A stretch of DNA of 64,000 nucleotides, from the NCBI RefSeq assembly GCF_035222275.1, contig NC_085885.1:1860001-1924000 (forward strand), read 5' to 3'. Under the pieces are notes generated by a model, which saw nothing but the letters and a program-made list of their open reading frames with translations, ran no database searches and was not told where the DNA came from. Below are positions 1 to 10,433 of this stretch, piece after piece. The position numbers were made by a program, and so were the translations under genes. Numbering within the stretch: position 1 is the stretch's first letter; the number at the start of each line of letters is the position of its first letter. This stretch comes from Podospora bellae-mahoneyi. Taxonomy: Eukaryota; Ascomycota; Sordariomycetes; Sordariales; Podosporaceae.

Positions 1-1038
1 GCAGGCATGGGTTTGCGGCTCAGGCGCCTAGACGGAAGTTGATGGCAAGGGCGAGGAATTGGTTGTTGAGTGCGGCGCTGAGGCCGTATCATTCATGGGT
101 GTATTGGAGGGATGTGGATGTGGAGACGGCGCCGTTTACGATTTTGGAGGATTTGATGAGGCATAATAAGGATGTTATTGTTCCTAGTGAGTATTTTCTG
201 TGGTGGGTGTCGATGTCTGTGGGGGTGGTTGGCTAACGGTTCTTGTGTGATCAGATGTCTGGAGACCTCTTCCCGACTGGCTTGGTGGAGAGCAGCCTTA
301 TGATCTTAACTCGTGGCAGGAGTCGGAAACCGCCCTTGCTCTTGCCGACACTCTTGACGAAGACGCTGTCATTGTGGAGGGTTATGCCGAGTACGCGACA
401 TGGCGGCCTCATCTGGCATACCTGCGTGATCCTTACGGCGACCCGGATATGGAGATGGAGATTGATGGTGTTGGTGGCGTCAGCATTCTGGCCAAGGCGA
501 GAGTTTTCCGTTATGGTGCTCACTTCCCGGCTTTCAGTTTCGAAAAGCATGCCGAGACTGAAGGTTTTGGAAAGGTATGTCGCATTTTCTGAGTGGCTGC
601 TGAGGTACACAGCTAACAACTAGCAGATGGCCAAGAAGATGCAATTCTCGGTCGTGGGCTTGCCACACTACACTATCTGGCATTTGTACGAGCCTAGCGT
701 TGACGATATCAAACACATGGAGGTACGCTACTCCCTCCACCGACTCTGTTGACCGAATATCTGCTAATGTATGATGACAGCAAATGGAGAAAGAGAGGTT
801 AGCGAAGGAAGCCGAAGAAAAGCAAAAGGCAGAGAAGTCCAAGAAGATCAAGGAAGAGTTTGGTGATACCACGGGTCAGTGGGAACAAGATAAGACCAAG
901 CTGCAGAACATCGCGTTGCAAGATAAGAAGGAGAAGGAGGCTCAGGCGGAGAAGAAGGCTGAGGCTCAGCCTGCTGCTCAAGCGCCAGCGCAAGGGCAAC
1001 AGAAGGTTGAGGGGAAGCAGGAGGGTGCCAAGACGTGA
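1..1038 (+). CDS. ANP1: ANP1-type subunit of Golgi mannan polymerase II (3' part)
   Basis: This is a glycosyltransferase of the Anp1/Mnn9/Van1 family, a subunit of the cis-Golgi alpha-1,6-mannosyltransferase complex that extends N-glycan mannan. The window opens inside the gene, so the N-terminal membrane anchor is missing. Exons are <1-186, 255-574, 627-722 and 781-1038, with three introns (GTGAGT, GTATGT and GTACGC donors) that all splice in phase. The first exon carries ARNWLLSAALRP and then WRDVDVETAP, whose D-x-D is the family's metal/nucleotide-sugar site. Exon 3 ends with HLYEPSVDDIKHME. The last exon is a Lys/Glu-rich coiled-coil-like tail followed by an Ala/Gln-rich end, which fits ANP1 better than VAN1 or MNN9. 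The choice of ANP1 over its paralogues rests on that tail. TGA at 1036-1038. Confidence 0.9.
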
Positions 1039-1993
1039 TCACGATAATGGTTACGTCTGTGTATCTATCCCGTTCTTCTTCTTCTTCCACTTTTTGTTTA
1101 CTATTTCATCCGGCTCTTTTAGAACTTTGGAGGCTGGAGGGGGGGGGGGGAGGTGGGTGGGCGTTTTTGCAAAGCCAGACCGGGACGGAACACGGCAAGA
1201 CAAAAAGGAACGACATAATATCATGTACACTAGGTGTCATTTTCTTGCAACAGGCCAGCATTCATGGCAGAGGCGTTTTTCAAGTTTCTTCTTCTTTTTG
1301 TTTAAGACTACCTATGATAAAGATAAATGAACTGACTGGGTCATGTCATCGACATCTTTTTTTGTCCCCCTATTCTGTTGTAATGAGTGTGTCTCGGTGG
1401 CTTATTCAGGTGGCAGTTGAGTGGATGCCTGTAGCTGTGGGGCAATGACCGCTGTTTAACCGATTGTGGCCGCTGGAGTTGACCACCTAGACAAGGAGCT
1501 TGGCTTCGCTACCTGACAATTCATTGGCTTTCGCGGCTTTGAGCCTCAAGGTGTCCTATCCACCCACCTCAGGGACCAGGATTGTACCTACAGTTGACGA
1601 CGAGGTGCAACCTACCCCCCGAGTGCCAGCCAGCAGCAAGTGACGACGCTGACGCTTCGAATCAAACACATCTCACCGAGACAGCTTCGCGACATAATTC
1701 TTGCTGACGCGGTTAACGGGTATAGACCTTTTCTTTTGGGAGTTGCCTGGCAGTCACGGCGGAACAAACAGATGGGGGAAAGTTGATAGTGTGTCTGTCC
1801 TCTTCTCACGAACAAATATCGTCACAAGGGCAATTGTTTGCGTTTCGCAGTCGCAACCCAACTACTCGACCCCTCGATTGAACTCGAGCGAAAACCGACA
1901 AGATATATATCCAACCACCCCACGTCGAAGGGCGACTCCTTTCTCCCAACCACCGAGGGACGACAGGTTAGAAGCGCACACTAAACCAGCAGC
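1039..1993. other. Intergenic: ANP1 3' UTR and GEA promoter/leader
   Basis: No convincing gene. A T/C-rich ANP1 3' flank is followed by a run of G at about 1140-1150. The stretch 1700-1993 is CA/CT-rich, as expected for the 5' leader of the exchange factor that starts at 1994. The short ORFs here show no family resemblance. Confidence 0.6.
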
Positions 1994-4900
1994 ATGGGCA
2001 ACGATGCCCTTCCCGTACCACCCAACATGGACACCGTCAACATCAACAACAACATAACAGCCCCCTCTGCCCCAGGAACCCCTCTCCCTCGGAACAGCAC
2101 CACCGTCACAACAACCAGAGGAGGGGGCCCGATCGTCTCCTCCCGAATGCAGTACCGCTCCCGCCCTGTTTCCGTGGCCGTCGACCCAGTCTCGCTGGTG
2201 ATATCCGAGTGCATAGCAATCACGTCGGCCATCCAGAAGCACGCCCGGTCCCCGCACTCGTCCGTGTCGGCCATTCTAGGAGGGAGCCCCAACCTCATCC
2301 AGCTCGTCCCCCCGCCGTCTCCCTCGTCCAGAGCGAGAAGCAAGTCCACCGCTGGCCAGCAGCAGCAACAGCAAGACGCGAACGAGCTGGCAACAAACAG
2401 ATGGGGTCTGAGAGGGAAAAAAGGAAAGTCATTGGCGGACAACCCCCTCATTTCGGGTTTTGGACGGCTTCGTCAGGAGCTGGCGGGGGTGAAGGACATT
2501 CACCGGTTTGATTCCCTCGTGCTGCTGTATCCCTTCTTGCAGATTATACAGACCAAGGGGACGGCGGCGCCGGTGACTGTGCTGGCGCTGAGGGCTATTC
2601 AAAAGTTTTTGGCGTATGGGTTTGTCGCGCCGGTGAGCCCGAGATTCGCGCTTGCGATGCAGAGCTTGAGCGCGGCGATTACGCATTGTCAGTTTGATAT
2701 TAGTGATCCGGCGCAGGAGGAGGTGGTGTTGTTGATGATTTTGCATTTGATGGAGGATATGCTTAGTGGGCCGGGGGGGGATATTTTGAGTGATGAGAGT
2801 GTTTGTGATATGATGGGGAGGGGGTTGACGATTTGCAGCCGGCCGAGGTTTTCCGAGGTGCTGAGACGGACGGCGGAGGCGAGTATGGTGAGGATGGTGC
2901 AGATTATTTTTGAGGATTTGAAGCATTTGGAGGTTGAGGCGGAGGAGGATGGGGAAGGGGGGCTGGAGGGAAAGATGGGGGGGGATGATGGGGTGAAGAT
3001 GGAGACTGGGGGTGAGGGGACGGGGAGTGAGGAGGCTGTGGGGGTTTTGGAGAAGGGGGAGGAGGGGGAGGTATCGGTTGAGGGGGGTGATGGGGTCGTT
3101 GAGGGAGAAGGGGATGAGACGACTGAGAAGACGACTTTGTTGGAGACGTCGGCGGTTGATGAGCCGAGGCTTTCATCGAGTTCGGAAAAGGCGAGCAGTA
3201 CTGAGGAAACGGCTGCTGCTGGAGAACAGGGGAGGCCGAGTACGAGTTCTAACACGGAAATCAGCTCTGAGTCGTTTGACCTACGGCCTTATTCGTTACC
3301 ATCGGTCCGCGAGCTTTTCAGGGTGCTGGTTAGCTTCTTGGACCCTCATGACCGCCGCCATCCCGATCAAATGAGAGTCATGGCTCTCAGGATCATCCAC
3401 GTGGCGCTTGAGGTGGCAGGGCCATCGATTGCGAGGCACCCAGCGCTTGCGGCGATTGCAGAGGATCAGCTGTGCTGCTATCTCTTCCAGCTTGTACGCT
3501 CCGATAATATGGCCGTGCTGCAGGAAGCGTTGATTGTGGCCAGCACCCTTCTTTCAACCTGCAGACATGTTCTAAAGCTTCAGCAGGAGCTGTACCTGTC
3601 TTACTTGGTCGCTTGCCTTCATCCGGCGGTGGAGATCCCTCGAGAGCCAGGTATTGACCCCAGTCTTTATTCGGGCATCCCACAGTCGCCAAAGTTGGTC
3701 AAACCACCACCATCGCAGCAAGGTAGTGGCCGTTCTACGCCTGTTCCAGTCAAGGACCGCCAAAAGTTGGGGCTGGAAGGGGGCGCACGCAAACCAGATG
3801 CCAGACAGGCTATGGTTGAGAATATTGGAGTGCTGGCTCGCATGCCTACCTTTATGGTGGATCTGTTTGTCAACTATGACTGCGATGAGGACAGGGCTGA
3901 TCTGTGTGAGGACATGATCGGTCTGTTGTCAAGAAATGCGCTCCCAGACTCGGCTACTTGGAGCACGACAAGCGTGCCTCCTCTCTGTTTGGATGCGCTA
4001 CTTCGCTTTATCCAGTACATTGCAGAGAGACTTGACCAGACCCCTGAAACAGAGGGCTATCCCGACCCGGAAGTACTCAGAGAAAAGAGGCGAAGGAAAA
4101 AGCTCATCATCAAGGGCGCAAACAAGTTCAATGAAAATCCAAAGGGCGGCTTGGCATATCTACAGGAAAAGGGGATCATTGCCGATGCTAAAGACCCAGT
4201 CTGTGTGGCCAAGTTCTTGTCGGGTACGACAAGAGTCAACAAGAAGCAGCTTGGCGAGTTCCTCACCAAGAGAGGCAACGAGGCTATTCTAGATGCGTTT
4301 ATGGATCAGTTTGACTTCTCTGGAAAGAGAGCAGACGAGGCGCTGCGCATGATGCTGGGAACTTTCCGCCTGCCTGGCGAAGCGCCTCTGATTGAGAGGG
4401 TGGTTGTTTCATTCTCGGAGAAGTACTTCAAGTCGGAGCCTGAGGGCATCGCAGACCAGGACTCGGTCTATGTCCTCTCCTACGCGATTATCATGCTGAA
4501 TACGGACCAGCATAATCCAACCATCAAGAAAGAAGCTCGCATGAACGAGGCGGCCTTTGCGAGGAACTTGCGGGGTGTCAATGGCGGGAAGGATTTCCCT
4601 CCGGAGTACATCCATGACATCTTCCACGCCATCAGCACGAACGAGATCATCCTGCCTTCTGAGCATGACAACAAGCATGCGTTTGACTATGCCTGGAAGG
4701 AGCTGCTTCTCAAGTCTGACTCGGCCGGGCCGCTGGTGTTGTGCGATACGAACATTTATGATGCCGACATGTTTGCCACGACGTGGAACGCGATTGTGTC
4801 GTGTTTGTTTTTTGTTTTCATGTCGGCGACCGATGATACGGTTTATGCGAGGGTGATTACCGGGTTCGATGAGTGCGCAAGGATCGCGACCAAGTACGGG

Positions 4901-7037
4901 AATAGCGAGGCGCTGGATGAGATTGTGTATCGGTTGGGCTATATCTCGACTCTGAGCAGTGAGGGAGGGTCGAATACGACGCTTAATACCGAGGTGCAGG
5001 TTGGGGATAATAGTGTTATGGTGAGTGAGCTGGCGGTCAAGTTTGGGAGGGATGTGAGGCCACAGTTGGCGACGTTGGTGTTGTTTAGGGTTGTTACTGG
5101 GAGTGAGCCGGTGATCAAGAAGAGTTGGAAGCATGTGAGTTGCCCCCTGAGCATCCTAGGCCATATATGGGTTTGGTACTAATATCGTTTTTAGATCATT
5201 CGGATATGGCTCAACTTGTTTGTCAACTCGCTTATACCGCCGTTCTTCTCGACAGAAGCAGATAAGCTCTCGCTGCCGCCTATTCCTCTGCAGCCGCCAT
5301 CTCAGGTCATTGATCGGGGTGCCAAGCAGAACGAGACAGGCTTCTTTTCGGCATTCACCTCGTATATCTCAAGCTATGCGGCCGATGACCCGCCTGAACC
5401 TTCAGATGAGGAATTGGAGAGCACGCTCTGCACTGTCGACTGCGTCAACCAGTGTCACATGGGGGATGTGTTTGCCAATGTCTCGAGCCTACCAAGTCAC
5501 AACCTTGAAGCACTGGTAGATTCTTTGCTTGCACAAATTCCAGAAGACAATGGGTCGACCGTCATCACTGTCAAGGCCGAGAATATCCCACCGTCTGGAA
5601 CTAACGGACAGAAACCTCGTCAGACCACCGCCGTCTACGACCCGGGGTTGGTATACATCTTGGAGTTCTGCACAGTCCTCGCCCTTCGTGATGAGACCAC
5701 CATCGAGGTTCTCGGGAAGCGGGTCGTGGAAGCTATCCAGGAAATCCTGAGAGATGTTCCTCGGTACCACCCTGTCCTCATCGAGAGAGCCACCTTCTAC
5801 CTCTTCAACCTCCTCCAAGCAAGCTACGACTTTGACTACGTCCGCGTTCCCATCCTCCTTCACACCGTCTCCAGCTTCCCCAAAGACACCCTCATAAAGA
5901 CGTCTGGTCTCGTCCTCCGCGGCCTAAAGCTCTGCATCGAAAAGCCATGCCCTCTCCGAAACGAGATGATGACCTCACCCGACTTTTGGGTCATCCTCCA
6001 GACCCTCGCCACCAACCCAGACTCAGCAGAGGCCGTCTTTGAGATTCTGGAGAAGGGTGTTATCCACAGCAACCCCTCGGCAATCATGGCGGACAACTAC
6101 GAGGCGTCTCTCTCGTTGCTCAACGAATATGCCAGCATGGCGAGCGTCGGCGCGGTAGCAGAGCAGCAAAACGACCGCAAGGTCAAGGGCCGCAAATTCA
6201 TTGCCAAGAAGCTTGAGAAACCAAGTGACAACAAGGTTGTCGAAAGGGGCGTTAGGGCCCTGGAGGGAATCTACAAGCTCACGTCTCGCATTCCCGGTCT
6301 CATGTCCCAGAGTCATCTAGAGAGCAGGGAGGCGTGGTCGGCATATTGGCTTCCTGTTTTCCAGGCCCTAACAACGCAGTGCACGAACCCCTGTCGGGAG
6401 ATTAGACATTTGGCGTTTTCTAGCCTGCAAAGGACGCTGCTTAGCCCAGATCTGACGTCCCAGGAGGAGCATGATGAGTGGACGGCGATTTTCGGGGAGG
6501 TGCTGTTCCCGCTTATCTTGAGGCTGTTGAAGCCGGAGGTTTTCAGCTCGGATCGGGACGGGATGAGCGAGACGAGGGTGCAGGTTGCGAGCTTGCTGAG
6601 CAAAGTTTTCTTGCAGTATTTGGTCATGCTGAGCGAGTGGGAGGGGCTGTTGGGGTTGTGGGTGAGGATTATTGAGATTATGGATCGGTTGATGAATAGT
6701 GGGCAGGGGGATAGTTTGGTAAGCTTTCTTGTCGAGGTAAAGGAGATTCTTTTGCTAATGATTGACAAAATAGGAGGAGGCTGTTCCGGAGAATTTGAAG
6801 AATGTGTTGCTTATTATGGCAAGTAATGGGTACTTGGTGCCGCCGAGCAAGAACCCCGAGAGGGAGGAGCTGTGGAACGAGACGTGGAAGAGGATTGATA
6901 GGTTTCTGCCGGGGTTGAGGGCGGATTTGGCGCTGGATGTGCCTGAGGAGGTGGTGCCGGCGGCTATGGGGGAGCAGCAGGCGGTGCAGCCTCAAGGGGA
7001 GGAGGGGAAGGTGGAAGGGGCGGCGGCGTGTTTTTGA
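1994..7037 (+). CDS. GEA2: ARF guanine nucleotide exchange factor, GEA/GBF1 type (Sec7 domain)
   Basis: A large ARF-GEF that activates ARF1 GTPases on early Golgi membranes for COPI traffic. Exons 1994-5134, 5195-6718 and 6774-7037 join in phase 0 and give about 1642 residues, in the usual range for fungal GEA proteins. The N-terminus (SECIAITSAIQKHARSPHS, then NRWGLRGKKGKSLADNPL) marks the GEA/GBF1 DCB region rather than the SEC7/BIG branch. The Sec7 domain spans about residues 710-905, with FRLPGEAPLIER carrying the catalytic glutamate finger at residue 796. HUS and HDS helical repeats surround it. An acidic Glu/Gly-rich insert lies at about residues 312-395, encoded by strongly purine-biased DNA. 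The start is the first in-frame ATG after a CA-rich leader. GEA1 and GEA2 are not distinguishable in filamentous fungi, which usually have one copy. Confidence 0.95.
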
Positions 7038-7328
7038 TCTATTAGATGTGGATGGATTCGGACACCAAGTAGTGAGCATGTTTGTTGTTGTGGGGGGGTT
7101 ATATACCATAATAGATTTTAAATTGCCTTTTTTGCAGGCTGCTTAAGAAATAGGAGGTAATGGTAAGGGTCATGACTGTCAAGGTGTGTTGGATCTTGTG
7201 TCGTGAGCTAAGGAGGAACGTCAAGCGTGATTGGTTGCTGGACAAGCTCATTGATAAAGACATCTTCTTACTTGACCAGGCCCAGTTTCCAGCATCTCCA
7301 ACATTCGTCAAGATGATTGAGATAATTC

Positions 7329-8523
7329 ATGAAGTTCAACGGTGCTTCTCGGCGGAGCCACGGACATTTTGTTGCCATTGCAACACTTATATTCTCGAGG
7401 CTCGCCTTGTCGACTCCTGGGCCTGTCTCCAATGGCCAAGATGGCGAACAGAGAGTTATCAGTGACGAAGCAAAACATGAGACCCAGACATCTCGGGAAA
7501 AAGCAGTGATAAAGAAGGGACAATCAGTGGCTTCAACCCTCCAGACTTTGAACTTCGCATTCTGGCCCTCGGTGATTCCATCACTTATGGGCAGGGCTCA
7601 AGCCATGGCAATGGGTAAGCTGTCAATCTTGAGGTGCATAACTAACCAGCCACTCAAACTGACTCATCTCCAGATACCGCAAATACCTCCGAGACTCCCT
7701 CCGGCAGGCAGGCTACAAAGTCAACATGGTCGGCAGCAAGCAGCACGGCCTCATGAACAACAACCAAGTCGAGGCACGCGACAAGATGGACCAAGTGACC
7801 ACCATCCACGGGTTATCCAAGCACTGGGTCAAGTACCAGCCCAACGTCATCCTCATGCACGCCGGCACCTTCGACACCCTCATGCAAAATGATCTCTACG
7901 AGACAGAATACAACTATTCCATGCCAGCATTCGGGTCAGGGTCATCACCTTGGATCGGCGGCATCTACCAGTGATACGCCGACATGGTAGACTATCTTTT
8001 CGATCAGGTGCCCAACACAACCATCATCTTGTCCACCATCATCCCGACCGGGAATCGAATCATTTACAAAAACATGGACTATGTAACCTCCATGGCACGA
8101 GAGGTTGTTGCCGATCGTCTTTGGGTTCTCGAGCCTGAACGGGCGCAGAAGATTGTACTCGCAGATATGTGGGCGGTCGGCATCGGAGCAGCAGAATTCG
8201 AGGTGATGGGTCGGCATGATTTCAGGTCGGATGGGATCCACCCCAGAGATTCTGGATACGAGAAGATGGCGAGTATCTTCTTACGGGCAATTATCGGTGC
8301 CGGTGAAAGTGGCTTTCTTTCCCCGCCGAGAGATTCGGAGCATGTGGAAGACATGGCGGAAACTTACGGTGACGACCTTGACACCTTCACTGTCGAGACG
8401 CAGGTCTCGTCACCACCAATTGACGAGAATGTGATGATATATATGGCAGCACGGGCAACGGATATGAGGGGCACGGGGGGCAAAACTCCAGATGATGGTA
8501 TATGGAGTAAAGCAGAGGATTGA
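7329..8523 (+). pseudogene. Broken secreted SGNH/GDSL hydrolase
   Basis: SGNH-fold esterase/lipase-like protein. The presumed start at 7329 gives a short basic head and hydrophobic stretch (FVAIATLIFSRLALS), plausible as a signal peptide. Block I is LALGDSITYGQG at about 7562-7600, with the nucleophile Ser. Intron 7615-7673 (GTAAGC donor, CTAAC branch) splices in phase to YRKYLRDSLRQ. Block V is SDGIHPRDSGY at about 8228-8260, with the catalytic Asp and His. There are two defects. First, the signal-peptide frame and the block I frame differ, consistent with loss of one base around 7491-7505, and no good intron resolves it. Second, an in-frame TGA at 7972-7974 splits the domain between GGIYQ and YADMVDYL, and the same frame resumes directly after it. 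A short intron spanning the TGA would be about 38 nt and out of phase, so decay is the better reading. Substrate is unknown. Confidence 0.72.
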
Positions 8524-9306
8524 TAACTGGGGCCCAAAAGAGCTAGCTACCCGCGTCCTTCAGATAATGCAGCTAATGCAGATATCAAGGAACATGGAAA
8601 ATGCCACCGTGGACTCCTGACAAGATTGTGGCTTCAACACGAGGCCACCCGGGTGATTGAACACAAACTGGGGTTTCAAACTTTATTTCAGGCCACGTCG
8701 GACTCCCGCAGATATTAAAAGTTAAGCCCATCTGCACACAAATTTCCTCTTTTCTCTTGCCGAATCCGACAGGACAAGGTCATCAAAATTCCTCCCGCAA
8801 CGCGCATCAAGATACAGACACAGCAAACATCACAGTACACTCAGCGGCCACTCGACACAGCAAACAGCACTCTAATTCAGACGACTATCACATCCACCAC
8901 CCTCGCATCCCTGCCGTCTCGTCAGCCATAGCTAAAAGTTCTCAGGCGTCAAACTCGTTCATCGCCTTCAGATTCAATCCCTTTCTCTCAAATCCCGTGG
9001 GCAGTGGGCACTGACCACCCACTGCCTTGCTCCCAGGTCCGCTTGAACTTCCAGCCTGGGCTACTTGGCTTTTCCTTCCTTTTCCATCCCATCACAATAT
9101 TCATCACTTTGTCCACACCTGCGTTGCGTCCCATCGTCCCATAAATCCAATCCCACAAATCCTTACACAACCCGCAAGTTCTAATGAGCAAATCTTTGTC
9201 ATCCAACCACCCACGAACCATGAAAGTCAATGATGCAAAGCCCTCGACAACCCAACCGCCACAGTGCCAAGGTACAAGTCGAGTCACTGGAGTAGCTGAG
9301 GCCAAG
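8524..9306. other. Intergenic, no supported gene
   Basis: A TATA-like ATATTAAAAG at about 8713 and a pyrimidine-rich stretch at 8738-8756 look promoter-like, but no ATG-initiated ORF of family character follows. An 80-aa ATG ORF at 9184-9426 runs into the tandem repeat region. Its PPQ-containing phrase resembles one coded by the repeats, so it may be an outlying degenerate part of that array. Confidence 0.4.
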
Positions 9307-10268
9307 CCAATGACGAAGCCGGCCAGCCGTGAAAAGTCGTCAACATGGCACTTGAGCCACCGAGCCTCCGAGGTTGACCAAACCCATCCACCCCTCTTGC
9401 TTGTGTACACGATTGAAAGCCAATGATGAAGCCGAGCCATAAGACACGTCGTCGGCATCGCTACTCGCCACTGAGGTTGATCAGACCGACCGGGAGGTGG
9501 GAAATGACCTGTGGTAGTGGTAGCTAATGGCTACATGGGGTCCTTTGTTGTTGGCTGAACAAAATATCATCGCTAGGCCAAATTGGCCTTCAGAAAAGGA
9601 ATCTCAACAAAAAGGAGCACCCACCTCAAACAAAGAATCTGGCCAATGATGAAGACCTGGCCGGTGTCAACACGCAGATCATGTCAAGACAAGCCGTGCC
9701 TCCGAGGCTATCGATCGAACTCGCGGCAAGAAACCTGTGAGAGTGGTAGCCAACGGCTACGTGGGGGTCCCTAAGCATCCGCTAAGAAATATCATCACCG
9801 CTCAACAACGCTCAGAAAACAACAGACTTTTCAGCACAAGGAACGCCCACCTGAAGAGAAACCGGCCAATGATGAGGAGCCGGTTAGCGTCGAGATATGC
9901 CGTGCCCCTGAGGCTATCGATTGAACCCGGGGAGAGGACTTGTGAGAGTGGTAGTCAATGGCTCTGTGAGGTCCTTTATTCCGCTTCTTCTAAAGCAAAA
10001 GTAACGATATCATCGCTAGGCCACCGGCCTTCAGAAACACACTCTCGTCAAAAAAAGGAGCAACCACCTCAAGCAAGGAACCTGGCCGATGATGAAGAGT
10101 TGGCTGGCGTCGAAACAGGTCATCGAGATCACGGTGGAACAAGTCGAGCGAGCCTCTGAGGCAGTTGACCAAACTGAGAGGACAAGAAGCTCATAAGAGC
10201 GGTAGCCAATTGCTATGTAATACGATCCTTTGATGTCTCAGTGACCGATGATGAGTTGACTGGCAGGG
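9307..10268. repeat. Degenerate tandem repeat, ~222-bp unit
   Basis: The anchor CC(A/G)ATGAtGA recurs at 9307, 9420, 9643, 9866, 10086 and 10245. Spacings are 113, 223, 223, 220 and 159 bp, giving three full units flanked by shortened ones. Each full unit carries, in order, the anchor, a GAGGCTATCGAT-like box, a GTGAGAGTGGTAGYCAAYGG box, a CATCGCTAGGCC box and a CTTCAG-like box ahead of an A-rich segment. The stretch from GTGAGA to CTTCAG resembles an intron, and the stretch between resembles a ~125-140-nt exon coding phrases like NLANDEDLAGV. The unit is not a multiple of three and stops occur in all copies, so no intact product is predicted. Confidence 0.8.
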
Positions 10269-10433
10269 GGGGTCGTCACGAGGCCTGCGAACCTGTTGAT
10301 TGCCGTCTGATGAGGCTGTCAAGTCTGCCGCGATGTCAAGTGACAGGTCGATGGAGGTGGATGAGTGTTTGAGGAGGCGAGCTGTCGAGAATCCAAGGAA
10401 GAAGACTGAAAGCTGACTGTGGACAGACATCAT
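10191..10433 (-). CDS. Possible small ORF reading into the tandem repeats (low confidence)
   Basis: An 80-aa ORF starting MMSVHSQLSVFFLGFSTARL, whose N-terminus could serve as a weak signal peptide. Its upstream DNA (higher coordinates) looks like a fungal promoter and leader: a TATA-like CATAAAAC near 10527-10534 on this strand and a pyrimidine-rich leader ending CCCCCTCTCTC just before ATG ATG. The ORF stops at the edge of the repeat array. The same frame continues beyond that stop for a further 60 codons. It may be the 5' end of a gene whose body became, or always was, the repeats. No family is recognised, and it may be spurious. Confidence 0.25.
   Translation of the reverse strand: MMSVHSQLSVFFLGFSTARLLKHSSTSIDLSLDIAADLTASSDGNQQVRRPRDDPPCQSTHHRSLRHQRIVLHSNWLPLL

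Noticed and set aside
4409-5134. Long minus-strand ORF (241 codons) inside the GEA gene
   Set aside because: It is the antisense of the conserved Sec7 coding region and shows no family resemblance or promoter.
7930-7974. A tiny intron removing the TGA in the SGNH gene
   Set aside because: The only GT...AG pair is about 38 nt with a poor donor, and it shifts the frame.
8988-9458. 156-codon minus-strand ORF
   Set aside because: It overlaps the repeat array, has odd composition (Trp/Gly/Arg-rich), no motif, and no leader-like sequence upstream.
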